DNA of 64,000 bases, from contig NC_060238.1 of assembly GCF_021155775.2 (NCBI RefSeq), positions 16,840,542 through 16,904,541 on the forward strand, in the 5' to 3' direction. Source of the stretch: Neodiprion pinetum. Its lineage: Eukaryota > Arthropoda > Insecta > Hymenoptera > Diprionidae. The position numbers and the translations under genes are program-made. The notes below the pieces were generated by a model that worked only from the letters and a program-made list of their open reading frames with translations, was not told the DNA's origin and ran no database searches. Positions 9,639 through 23,100 of the stretch are shown one piece after another (position 1 is the stretch's first letter; each line of letters opens with the position of its first letter).

Positions 9639-10144
9639 CGTAAATTTTCCATTACGCAAAGTCCCATAGGGCTATCAGTCTTTATATGTCCTCAGTCAAC
9701 GCCCTTAGTTTTACCTTAAGTTAAATGTATTGGTTTGAATTTATGGGTCTAATCGACACCAACTCAAATTTTCATTTGATATACTATTAAAATTGTTCTG
9801 TATACTTTTAAGACTATTCCCACTATATTTGTCAAAATCACCGTAAATCAACAGAAAATTAACCTTTTAAAATCGTGGGAATATCGATCGAAAGTGCCGT
9901 GATCCAATCGGGTGGTCTACATTTCCCCCACCTCAATTACAATTGTTGTGCCGGAATTTAGGGTATTTTTAGGGATAAACGAAATCACTCTAGGGGTACG
10001 ACGTATGGACAATCTGGCAACACCGATCTTTACTCAACGCCAATTCCTCAGTGCCCTGTTTGCTCCTTGGCCAATTTTCAAGTATGGAAACATTCATGTT
10101 GTCCTACGACTCCGTGCATTCATTTTTTACTATCAATCGTTACA
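9639..10144 (+). promoter_or_regulatory. Upstream region of DBR1
   Basis: About 500 bases without an exon between the transposon block and the DBR1 start codon. It presumably contains the DBR1 promoter and 5' UTR. I see no clear TATA box close to the ATG and cannot place the transcription start. Confidence 0.35.
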
Positions 10145-13100
10145 ATGAGGATTGCTGTAGAAGGGTGTGCTCATGGAGAATTGGAAATCATATATGATAC
10201 AATTCTACAGTTGGAAAAAATTGATGGTAAAAAGATAGATTTATTGATTTGTTGTGGAGATTTTCAATCAACGAGAAATTTAAACGATCTGCATTGCATG
10301 GCCGTGCCAGACAAGTACAAAGATATGTGTACGTTTTACAAGTATGTATATAGTAACGATATATCTAACATAACTAGTATTTTTTTTCATCGCAAGTGCA
10401 AGACAATCAATTCATGAAGGTGGTAAGACAATCATTTCATACAACCTTTCGATTCAATACCTACAATCCCAAAAATCTAATATTTAGTCTTTCCCTTGTT
10501 TCTGACTGAGTAATAATTGCATGGTGAAGCGAATTTAGGTTTGCATTCCAAGTGGAATCCAGATTCGTTATCATGCTCAAGTTCTAACGGATTAAATTAG
10601 TTTTAATTTAGTTAAAATTAATTGATTGTTTGAAAACTATTTTCCAAGTCCACTCTACAGTTGGAAAATAGTGATCCTTTTTAAATGTTTTGTCACATCA
10701 ATGTTATCAACTTTGGTTTCGTGATATATGGATAATGATACAAATAAAATTTTAAGCAAATTTTGTTCCTTCTCAAATTTGTATTATTTTTCAGGTAGTG
10801 AAAAGTTGGAAGAAATACATACTAATGATAATCTTGCAAATAACTCAGCTGTAGTAAAACAAAGTCTATTTGAATGAAATATTAAGAAAACTATATGATT
10901 TCAACTGGCTCAGAGGCTTTAAGTTAATAATCAATGAGAACAGCCAGCCACATTTTTGCTCGATTATAAGTCCTATAACTACCGATTATTGTTATTTTGT
11001 GTCTAAATATTCTGTTGCAGATATTATTCTGGGGAAAAAATTGCTCCAATACTAACGATATTTATAGGTGGTAATCACGAGGCTTCGAATTACCTACAAG
11101 AATTACCTTATGGTGGTTGGGTCGCCACTAACATTTATTACCTGGGATACGCAGGTGTAATAAATGTAGCAGGAATAAGAATAGCCGGAATTTCAGGAAT
11201 CTACAAAAGCCACAATTGGATGCAAGGTCATTATGAAAAACCTCCGTACACAGACAAAACCTTAAGAAGTGTTTATCATACCCGGAACCTAGAAATATTT
11301 AGGATTAAACAGGTGATCTTCATGCAATTGAATTACAATTTTTCCCAAATTACTGATTCTCCTCAGTGTGAGCAAGATTTAAACTGACAATTTTTTTCCT
11401 TAGATTAGCAGCCACATCGATATATTTTTATCCCATGATTGGCCTAGTGGAATAACAAAATATGGCAATGAAGCGGTATTGCTAAGAAATAAGCCATATT
11501 TTAGGTAAGAAAAATATTGCAGGTGTTTATATTAATGAGGGATTCCACGCTTACTAAAAATATCCAACTTGAAACATAAATAACTATAAGGATACTGCGA
11601 TTGTAGAATTTATTTTACTTTGAAAAAAATTACCTCCCGTCAATGCTTCGGAACTTTTTCCACAATTTTTTATATGGCTAATTGAAGTTAAATGTGGAAC
11701 CGCTACCTTGAGACTTGTTTTTTTAACAGCATCACATGTTTTAGTTGGCCATGCACCTCATTTCTTAAAACCTTAATTGACCACTTCTGATTGCATCAGA
11801 ATAATTCCTAGACCGTTCTTGTACAATCCTAAGACCTTATATAGAACTCTCTGTACTATGTTGATTCAATAATCGTATTACGAATGAATAACCCATCTAT
11901 TTGTGGGATGGTTCCAACTCTGTGGGCCGATTTTGTGCTAAGTCTTATTCACTCAGAGCCCCAGGTTTCTTATCAGATATGCCCTTCTAATATGGAAAAT
12001 CATTTTATATGCCTAGAGTGTGGGGCAACCCTTACATTTGAAAATGAAATGGGTGACATATTTCATTCATCTTGAAACTTGTTTGGTATTTAGTTTTTTT
12101 GATCAATTATGAGTGATAAAACACTTCTTATGCCTGTCAAGAGGGACCAAGCCGTTTTTACAAGTAATGTACTACATAATTATAGAGAGGTATATTGCTT
12201 AGTTAAAAATTCATATTCATAAAATTATAAAAGTTGAATATCAAAAAAAAAATTTTAATATTGCAGAGTCTAGTGAGGCAATTCATTTCTTACACTTGTC
12301 CAAGAGCGGAAATCATGAGTACCCCGTGCTGCTCTTTCTCTTCAGTATATGCGCGTAGAGTTTGCATTGTAAGAGTAAGTTGAATAATTTTAACATATCT
12401 GAAAATATTATCACCTAATACTGTATACATTAGAAAACCAATACATGTCGTTTCAATCAATGGCTCAAGGTGCTTACGACTTCCACTTTTGGAAGAGTGT
12501 AAGAAACGGATTAACCCACTTGCACGCGCGAACAACATGCCTCTCTAAACTTATATTGTTTATTGTTTGTAAGAAGGGTACAGTCCCTCTTGCCAGTTCT
12601 AAGAAGTGTTTTATCATTAATAATTGTTAAAAAAAAAACTATATACTAGAAAAGTTGCGAAATGAATAAAATATAACAAACTTATTGCCTAAACCTACAT
12701 GTTTATTATAACGTTGGGCAACATGGCCTTAACGGACAGTGTCAGCAATATCATATACATTTCTTACTCGGTCCAAATAACTAATTCTATGAATATCAAA
12801 GTGAATAACATCTGACCTTAAAATGACATAGGCTCCTGGGCTAGGATGCTGTGCAATTGGTTATCAATAATGCATTGACGAGTAACGGATACATCGAAAC
12901 ATTACATTACAAAATTTCTCACAAAAGACATGCTTGATACACAAGTAGAAGACAGTCGGGTAATCTCAGGAATATCCTCATATCATTTTGAAGTAGAATA
13001 GTATCCGCGCAGCAGCGCAGTGTGCTTTCTACATTCTGTGGAGATAGTTATGCATTACCACAAACAGTTCGCGTAATTGTAATTGCTAATTTTGTCACTT

Positions 13101-15012
13101 AACACTACTCTTACTAACCTGTTCGATCTTTGATAAGGTACTAATGGTATGGCACCAGGCAGTAGTAATAGTGAAATACAGCAATTATAAGCTTTGTTCA
13201 ATATGCCACTTCAGAAGTATCTCGGCATAGCTTCATTCAGTATGAATAGGTGCCACCATCTGAAGCAACAGCCTTTAATTTTTCAAAAATGTATAATACT
13301 GAGACTAACTTAATCATTTTTGAGATTTTCAAACTAAAATAATGATTAGTGCCTTTTATAATATCAATATTTTGCACTTTCATCTGGGGTATCATAAATG
13401 GGTTCAGCATGTTATTCACTGATACTGGTAATTATAGCTCTTGTATAAGTCGCTTGAAGTGTGCTAACGTTTCCGCTTAATGAAAAGAACTTTCTGAATT
13501 AATAAAAATCGTACTTGAGTTGACACCAAATGTCAAGGTCAATTTGCAAGGTCATATTTAAAGTGATCTGTGCTGATGTAAAGCGGAATAATCATCAGGT
13601 CAAAAAGTGACACGTTTTTCTCTTAAATACTGAAAACATTGATTTCCAATCAAACTTGTTATGGTAACAGTGCTCAATGAATGCATGTAATCTCCATAAT
13701 CACGAAATAGTAGTACTGTTGTAATGAAAAATGCAATTTTTTTTTTTACAGAGAAGATATTGCAAACGATGCACTAGGAAGTCAACCGTTCATGGACTTG
13801 CTACAGCACCATTATCCGTCTTTTTGGTTTGCTGCTCATCTACATTGCAAATTTGCTGCAATCGTTCCCGAAGAAAATGGCAAAAGAATTACGAAATTTC
13901 TGGCACTCGACAAGTGTTTGCCGAAACGAAAGTTCCTTCAGGTTTTAGAAATTGATCACAACGATAGCTTACCATTGAAAATTTCATATGATTTGGAATG
14001 GCTGACAATATTATTTCTTACCAATCACTTATTGAGTGTTAAACATGGGCTACATTACATGCCAGGTCCTGCTGGAAATGGTAGATGGATTTATACACCA
14101 TCCAATGAAGAAAAGGAAAATATTTTGAAGAAATTTAATCACGATTTGGAAGTTCCCGATAATTTTAAATGCACGGTACCACCTTATAGACCAGAATCCC
14201 CTGATACATGGACTAAAAAGTCAGTTAAACTTCAAATAAACCCCCAAACAACAGAGTTCTGTAACCTGTTGGGGATAGATGATCCAGTAGTTTTATTACA
14301 AATGGTAGATGCAGGCCGTACAGAATCAAAATCTGATGATGAGTCAAGTACTGATGTATCAAATATGAGACACGAATCTAGAGATATGTCTTCTACATCT
14401 ATAGAAGCAGACCCCGAAAAATTTTCCCTCGGTGAAGACAATGATACGGAAAGAACGATTGAATTTGAGGCCTCATTTACAGTTCCATCGCCATCGAAAA
14501 ATTTGGACTTGCCTAGCGAACAAGACGAGAGTGCTGCAGTAAACATCACCACAGGAAATGAATTACAGATTTCCAATATGGGTTGGTTATCATAGACATT
14601 TTTAATCAAATTACTTGACTGATTACTGTAAAATATCCCTGTACTAATTCACCTATTATCTGGTTAGCTTCAAGATCCTACAATTTAAAGCACACCAAAA
14701 CTCCATAATGTACAGTGTATTTAAAAAATCCTAAATCAAACAAAAATCGTAATTCCCTTTGATCCTCGAATAATTTATTTATATGATAGTTATCTACAGA
14801 CATGAATTTTTTCATGCACGGTTTTGGAGTTAGCAGTCTTCTAATTTAAATAATTTTGCTAATTCCTCATATTTAAGAGTTGTCGAAACCTGAACCCTAT
14901 TCATCATTTTTTTTTTTTTTTTACAGATGGGGATGACTCACCCGTGCAAATGGAACCTAATTGTAAAAAATTTAAAAGACGAAATTACTCTATATATTCT
15001 TCAACTTTGTAA
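10145..15012 (+). CDS. DBR1: RNA lariat debranching enzyme
   Basis: Hydrolyses the 2'-5' bond of excised intron lariats in the nucleus so that introns can be degraded. Exons: 10145-10341, 11021-11312, 11404-11504, 13752-~14581 and 14927-15012, all phase-compatible (~501 aa; animal DBR1 is usually ~500-550). Metallophosphoesterase residues are visible: G-C8-x-H10-G at the N-terminus (Cys in place of the usual Asp is characteristic of DBR1), G-D39-F-Q, G-G-N84-H85-E, S-H174-D and H226-x-H228. The fingerprint YYSGEKIAP and the TIFIGGNHEASNY block also match the family. The C-terminal third is acidic and Ser-rich. The last exon ends in a basic KKFKRRN stretch, as expected for DBR1. The exon 4 donor is uncertain: ATGG|GTTGGT fits the phase but is weak, and without splicing the frame stops at 14593-14595 (~477 aa). 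Intron 3 (2.2 kb) has no recognised gene. Confidence 0.93.
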
Positions 15013-15068
15013 ATACTGCACACCTACAACTTATAATTTGAATATTTCTATAAATTCAATTTGATCTA

Positions 15069-15484
15069 TGTAACGACTTAAGGGTTGTTTATTCCCGAGC
15101 GGTAAGAAGTAGAGTGCGACTGGGTTCAACTTTGCTTTTGCGTTTAAGAGCAACCGGAAAGTCGAGCAGTAGGGTTGAAAAAATGCGTGGTACTATTAGA
15201 ATATAAGTTTGATATTTATTGATTGGTTTGAAAGGTGAAGACACACAGTTTCGAAGGAAGATGTGAAATCGAGTGGTAAAGATGAAGTGACTTGGGATGT
15301 GAAGAATGAAGAGTGAGACAGTACAGATAGCAGAGTGCATGATCAGAGTTCTGGGAATGAGAGGAGATAGTCAAGTGTCTACAGGATGTGCAAGAGATTG
15401 TTGAGTCTAACGGAATGAAGAGGATTCTAGATAAGAGAGATGAAGAATAAGTTATAAGTGCGACGAGTGACTGAGCACGTAACA
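15069..15484 (+). repeat. Solo LTR, plus orientation
   Basis: Starts TGTAACGACTTAAGGG and ends GAGCACGTAACA. It aligns along its length with the reverse-oriented LTR at ~26150-26578 and, at its start, with those at 5530 and 46157. The flanks TCTA and CCTA match in three of four bases, so a decayed 4-bp duplication is possible. It lies 57 bp after the DBR1 stop, so it may provide or replace the DBR1 polyadenylation region; no AATAAA is seen between the stop and the LTR. Confidence 0.8.
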
Positions 15485-17163
15485 CCTATTTGTATCTGAA
15501 CGAGCAGTGAAGTAGAAGCGAGGGCCTCAAGATCGAAAAACAAAAAACAAGTCGATCAAGTTTGTTATCACCATTTAACTTTCCAACAATCTGATTTCAA
15601 TTATGTCTACTCTAATTGTAAGCCTGAGAAAGAACGTCTATTAGGTAACACATTGCGCGACACATATTTGAGGTGTGAGACATTTGAAGTTAGCCATCTC
15701 AAACCTAAATTTTACGGATTTAACCAGAAGCACCATTTCAATTCGAATCGGACCTCCTTGTCACCAATTTGTGAAAATTTGTACTTTGCCATTGAAAAAC
15801 CAATTACTTCACGGCCAAAACTGATATACACCTAATACATTCACCCTTCTTGTTAACCACCCGGCACCCCCTTTGCTGGTTTTTTTTACTCTTCGTTTAG
15901 TGGGAAAAAGTATTGGAATGGTGCAAAAATCACTATTTTCAACTCTTGCTCAGAAAATTCAATACCTGTTAACCGCTTAACTCTACAGTATATTCTTGCG
16001 AAACATAATACGTACATTGAGTTTGCGATGCAAGAAAAAAGTATTTTGAAAAATTATATGGAGCAAATAAAATTTGATTTTCAAAAAATTACTATACATA
16101 GAGTCCAGTTCAAAGGCTTCTGCATTTCTGGATTTACCTACAAGTTGGAATAGCAGATTATCGTCTTATGAAATTAAAGAGAAGGTAAATTATGCAACTC
16201 GCTAAAATTTTAAATCAAGAACTTTTAACACTTCAAGCTGTTTTGAATCTTGATGATGTCATTCTCCTCGAGGATCGATTTTAGCAAATACTTTAGAGAC
16301 TAAGACAAGTAATCGAATACACTGAACGTTTTTTTTTGAAAAAGAAAATAGGTTTTGAGTGCAGGCAGATGGTGTGAAAGAATAGAAATTATTATCATTT
16401 TTTTGGCTTTCAGACATTGTGATCAATGTAATGTAATTACATGGTGTTTGTACATCATAAAACATGTCTTTGTTCAGTCCTGCATCCGCCATTTCCAAGA
16501 ACCTGCGAGCATATGGATCCATAATATAACCTGTGAATACTCTCAAGTTTTTTACACTCCCTTGAAAGTATTTTTAATTGTCATATCTCAAGGCGCGAAA
16601 ATAATTATTTCGGATATAGTGACTAAACTATTTGTTCTTATGGTTCGGGATATGAAATTTCAGAACCCGGCACTCTTGAATGCATGACTTTGGAAACTTG
16701 ATGAATTCTGAATATTTGCTTGTTATAATCAACAAAATCAATTGTTCATTCAAATGATTGCTTAGATAAAAATCATTAGAAGATGAAATATTTCCAGAAA
16801 GCGACGTTTAATCAATAATCCACCATTAAGTTATAAGTAGTACCAGAAAGTGACTGCCACATTAGAAATACATCCGAATTCGAAAACATCAATGGCTAAA
16901 ATGGTGCCTAATAACAAAAATGACAAGACCAAGGTTGCTAATTAGATGTTAAAAATTCATAATTATCTAGAATCCTAATAATCTCAATTTAATTTTAATG
17001 TTCTGCCTGCAGGCTGCACTCAATCAGAATAGGTAAATTATATAACCTTATCATTATCTTGGTAGTCTTCTTGAAATTGCCTATTATCTAACCTATATAA
17101 CATTCACAGTGTACTTTCCTTTCTTTTTTTTTTTTTAATCAAAACATTTACACATTCATGTTT
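15485..17163. other. Intergenic region between convergent DBR1 and IWS1
   Basis: No exon-like frame. It should contain the IWS1 3' UTR (minus strand, below 17164) and possibly the end of the DBR1 transcript. Confidence 0.5.
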
Positions 17164-20100
17164 TCATAACGACATTTTCCGACCCTCAATGGATATGTCG
17201 ACAGCTCGGCGTGCTTTTTTAAGCCTTTTCCCATCCACGTAATTCTTCATATGTCGTTCAAAACGATTCATTTGCTTTTTGGAAGTCTGAAAGTAGATAA
17301 GCAAAAAACTAATCAGTACAGTACAAAACCTGGTTGAATAAACACCAATCCCAATATAATAATTGCATAAATTAAACTTACTCGGCTAATATCAACGTCA
17401 GATTTCCAGTCTGGACGTACAACGTAGTCTTTGTTTGATGGTACAGGAACTCTTGCTCTGCCCACCCAACCAGGATCTCCAGGCCTCAAAGGTCTATGCA
17501 GAAAAACAGGGTTTAACAAAAGAAATTGTATAATTTAAATTTAAAAAATCCATTAATCCGCAAAATAATGGATCTTAAATTGCAAATGCATGATATCATG
17601 CATGTTTTCACTAAATTTTGTGTATTGATAATTATGAAGCTCAATTATTAGATACATTTATTACGGTAAAACATTATTTTGATTCTATACGCTCATGTCC
17701 AGTTTTAAGTGGACGTTGGGGTTTCATTAACACATGTTACGCCGACCGTAGTGTATGATTTTTAATTAAAAAACGGATAGAAAATGAAATAGTCTCACTT
17801 AGCATCTCCTTTGAGGGCTCTATTGATGTCTTGAGATTTCTGCGATGATTCACCGTCATCATTTTTACGTCTTTTTTGAGGTGTTTGCTCCATATCTCGT
17901 TGTAGTCTTTCCTCTCTAGACATTGCTTTGAAATCGGCAGAAAGATTGAAAATTGGACGCGCCCATTCGTTGATCAACTTCCCCGCACGCTCTTTGTTTT
18001 CCTTAGTTTCTCTCGGGTGTTTATACAGGTACATCACAGCCTTTCCTATGCCAGAATGCTTCAATGAAGATTGATCTATCCTCGGAAACTGGAAATTCAA
18101 GTGTTCACGAGATAATTCTATCAATATATGTCACACAACCTTAGTTTTTTCTATCTAACAACTAATTCTTAATGTATTTGATAATGGGTTACTTCATGTC
18201 ACAGAAGTTGATTATTAGACGTCACTAATTCCATTTTGGGCGTTATTTTTCAGAAAATTTTTCACCAAACCAAAGTATACCAAGTAATTCGGAAAATTAA
18301 AAATTGTAGAATTATGCACATTTTGAGAGGTTCTTTTAAAGATCTTTAGAGATGCATAAATGATGCAGGTTTATGCTCACAATCCTTCCAAACGATAGAT
18401 TCTATAGCATCTCAATCACGTATCACATTACTCATCTGTTCAACGACATGCAAACTACTTCGGTGAATAATGTTTAAGTGAAGCAAAGTTTTGATCGATC
18501 TCAAATGTTTCACCGGTTTTTAGAATATTTTACGTCATACTGGTCACATATAAGGTCTGAAATATGTGTTAAGAGTTTTTAAAATGTTTTTAAAAATTTT
18601 AACTGAGCACCAATCAGTTTTATGCCTCACTTAATGTTTTGTATTACCTTGTCCAATAGTTATTGCAAGCGTCTATTGTTTCTATGATAATTTTAATTAT
18701 TTTTTACACATGCAGTTTGTAATTGTTAGGAACCTCTGTTCCTTATTTTCTTGTTGTTCATTCTTACGCTGTGTTGTTTAGTTGAAAGAGAAACAATTTT
18801 GATGAAACAACTATTTGATTGGGCAGTTTTAATTTTTTGGTATGATTGCAAAAGGGAGTGCCTAGTAGATTTATCAATAAGCTGAGGATGCCGAAGGCCT
18901 CCTAATATGTATTTTGGGTATATGTATGTGTGTATAGCGAGAGACTTCTATCTTGGATTTTAGAAGTACAACTTGACCAATTTCAATGGACTTTCGAATG
19001 CATTAAACACCGTTAAACGTTTTTTTACCATGTTCAATTTTTGATATCAAGCTCAAAGTCAGTTTTGCGAGGTCATGCATGAGGATTATCTTCACACTCT
19101 GCACACCGTGTATTCAGATAACATTAAAACACCAAGGTTTCAAAAATTCTTTTCTCGGTTTGATTAGAAAAAATACGACAGTATTGATCAAATTCAGTTT
19201 GCCTTGTACAAATTAATTGAATTATTATACTGATAATATTTTCATTGTGAGTTGAAATAGTCAACTTTTCTCAAATTTCAATTGTTTAACATTTCAGTCA
19301 TTTATTCAGTCATCCTTATTTCAAGAAAACACATCATGATATATGTACTTACATAAAAGATAATCATACCTAGCCGTTAGTTTGATTCGTCGGCATCATC
19401 ATCAAAACTTGCCATAGGTTATGATTAAATAACGAAAAAACGTAACGTATTTTTGAGGATATGAAATCGACCCTTTAGAAATTACATTTACCCATCATAA
19501 TGCTAAATGAATACTACTTCAACAGCTTCAAAATATTGAATATTAACTATTTCACTAAATTTTAACAAAAAAATTGTAATAATAATGTGGTAAAGTGAAG
19601 CAACAAATTTTATTTAAAAAATGGCACAAGTCATTTAAAAAAAACAACACATTTTTCGCGACCCCTAAGAATCAATCAATTTTGATGAAACTTTAGGAAT
19701 TGCTTTCATTTTGTGTCTTCTACATATTGAATGAACACCTCCAAATTCGACAATTCGATCTTTATGGCACAATTTAACATACATACTTCTCTGTACGCAT
19801 CAACTTTCTACAGATGTTGTACGTATTGCATAGAGTATTAGCCCTAAAACGGTAATAAAGAAACCTGAAAAAGTCCACGATCTGTGCCCGAATTCTCTGA
19901 AATTTTTTCAGACCATAGCAAATTCTCTGAAGCTAGACAGCCTGAACAAGTACATCCTAGTTCTATTGTTCGTTTAACTTCTGATTCGTAGGACATACAA
20001 CATCATAAAAGATCGACAAAAGTATCTGAGATTCTGAATAATATAGATTTGAATGATTCAAATGCGACAGAATCTTCGCTTTTCCGAGCATCTAGCTGTA

Positions 20101-23100
20101 GTGGGTTGTACCGTTTTTAATATTTAGCTATGAAAGGTCCATCTTCTCACTTACCTCCCACAACAATTTCAGTATGCTTTCACGTATTCTTAAAGATGGA
20201 AGTGAGCGGTCGGGCATCGGAGCCAGCCAATCGGTGAGAATGTTGAGTACATTATGTTCTAGAAATGCCAATTGCAAATCGTGCTTTTTTAGTTGAGACA
20301 GCACCTTGGGAAGCATTGCAATTTTATTTGTCGCAGGCTTGCCCTGCTGATTGAATTTCCTGTCTTCCTCTGAGGCATTTCTCATGTCTGATAATAACTG
20401 AGCGATAATGTCGTCATTGTCGTTGATGATAGTAATGTCTTTCCGTTTGCGGCGTCGAGTCTGCTCCTCCTTTTTCCGTGCCAGCATGCGGTCAAAATCT
20501 GACATGTGATCATCACTGTAAATGAAAAATTTTGCAAAATGAAATATGATTTGTTATTGCATTCAAACATTTATATCATGCCTATTTCAATCTTTTTGCT
20601 GTAACAAATGTTTGTAACAGATGACAAGTTATTCTTTAAACTCGGAATTATTCCCACTTTGATTCAGTAAAGACAATACCAGGGTAAGTGAAAACCAGAC
20701 TGTCAAAATAAGAATTCCTAAGAGTTCGAGGTTTTTCACAGGCAATCTGAAAATTTTTCTAACTGTGTTGGAAATATCATTTTTTATTTATGGGGTACTG
20801 AACAATTATAGATTTTCAACTGATGGAGAAGTTTTTGAAGATCCGATCTATGCGAAAATTTTTCGAGAGTTAAAAAACGGAAATAACTAATATTTGAGAG
20901 TATTTTTAAGCATTAGAAATTATTTTCCTTGCTCAGCTTTCCATTCTTTATTGACGAGTTTGAAGACTTGAGGCAGAATAATTTTTCTGCACTACTTCCG
21001 TTAACAGCTCAACTACTTTGTAGATTTTTATGAGTACTAGTGCTTGAAAGTCGGCTTTTAAGTGTGTACCTATGAATATATATACTACACAATATTCTCG
21101 TCTTTAACAGGAAGTAGCACAGAAAATACAATTTGCGGCATGTATGCATATAGGGACTTCTTGACTCGTTTGAGTTTTACACTCCCTTTCGGCTCGTACG
21201 GCACTTTACACTCGTCAAGAAATCCCTATTTTAAGCGAATTTACCATGAAAATAACTGCCTGCCCATCTGAAATTAGTTATGTCGAGTGCTTAAGAGAAA
21301 TATGCTTGGATTCAATGCCAACTGAGACGAAACTTCCCTGACATTTCCAGGTATTCTAAATTCTCCAGATCTATCTCCACCCCATTGAAACTATTCCAAT
21401 TTGCCGTTGTAATAAACTACATAACTTACTTTGTATGGAACTTCTATAAATTAGAAAATGAGAAGATACATTTCAAAGATCACGAATAATGTCTTCATAT
21501 TGTTGAACAGTGTGCTCTTTCGGGATGCTATTTTTCTATTCATTTATGAGTACATCTAATGATAGAGATGAATTTTCAATATTTTGGTCAAGATAGGAAA
21601 CACTGAAGAATTCATAAGCTGTGTTTGTTTTGATTTTGTGCACATGTTAGCAGTAAATTTATCAGTCACCAAAACGCTTACCATCTATTACATCATCAGG
21701 AAATTAATATACTTACGAATACCCGCCAAATCTATGCAGCAATAGAATAAAAATGGAAAAATTATTATATTGTAGTGTACAAGTCGACAAAAGTCATACT
21801 TGATCATAGAGCTTTAGCTCAATTCTAATATGCGGTAATCCTCGTAATTTCAGCATATGCGTTTTACTTAACATGAAAACAATTTAGATTGCTGAGGAAA
21901 TAAGCAAGTGAAGTAGATTTCAAAAGAAAAAAAGAGACTGATATAAAAAGATGTTGCTTGTTTGCACATGACGGAGACCACACATCTCGACTATTTCAGA
22001 ATTGCTGATTTTTTTTTCCTTTAATTAATAACATTCTTAATTAACTACGGATTTTTTGAATTTCTGGTATTCTAATATTTAAGTGATCGCAACCCCTGAA
22101 CCAATTGAGTCGCCAGTCAAGGTCTTTGAATGTTTATTGAATTTTTTTTGAAATAATTGATGATGGCTTATAGCTGACAAAAATAGTTTATGCTGATTGT
22201 TCAGATGAAAAAAGTTTTGAGTCATGCCAAAGTTGAAAGAAAATATAGTATGACACGCAGACCCTAAGATGTTTTGTACTATACATTTTTTCTATACAAG
22301 TACCTAACGAATCATGAGGTATAGGACCACAAATTACTACACTAAAATGAAAAACAACGAAACAGAGCAATAAAATAAAGAACCAGAAAATACAGTAAAG
22401 TTTTTTAATCATACTACAAATTGAAAGAATATCAGCAATTTTCAAAATGTCTAGGTCTGCCAATATTACAGTTAGTAACATTAATGTGATAAAAATTTAG
22501 GGAAAAAAATTACTATTCCACAATTTTAGAATTACTTCGAAATTAGGTTTTTGAAACATGAGTATGTTTTATTCCATTACGGTTTACGGAATTTGAAACA
22601 ATCTTAAAGTTGAAAAGTAATAATTTCGCCCAAACATGCATCGTTACAATGACGTTATTAACTTCAACCTCATAAGACCCGTGGGCACGTCCAGTTGAGA
22701 TGAAATACTCGATACATAAATGTGGTTTCAAATCGCTAGGTACAACCGAGGGTAGAACTATTCGCCGAATGGCTTATGCTGTGCTTTAATACCATCAAGA
22801 TATGCCAATTAAATTTTGTATTAAAGTGATATTTTGAGCAGAATCCATTTCAAATCAAACAAACCGTTTTAGTCAAAGTCAAAACCGAATCGATTTTTGA
22901 ATCGTTGTATGTTCATTTTCGAAGAAAGTAAGAGGAATATTTACTGTCGCTTTTTTGTCAAGCTAATAATTTAAAGATTTTTTGTACATTTTAAGGGATT
23001 CCAAAATAAACCAAAGATCTCGTTTGAATGAAAAAATTAAAAAAGAAAAAAAAAAAAATAATAACAACTCTCCATTGGGTGCAATGATAGAGGATTTTCA

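Noticed and set aside
11884..12075. Plus-strand frame in DBR1 intron 3
   Set aside because: No conserved motif, no acceptor/donor pair in phase with DBR1.
15089..15485. Minus-strand frames of 83-89 codons
   Set aside because: They lie wholly in the solo LTR, and similar frames occur in the reverse LTR at 26163-26421. They are chance frames in a repeat.
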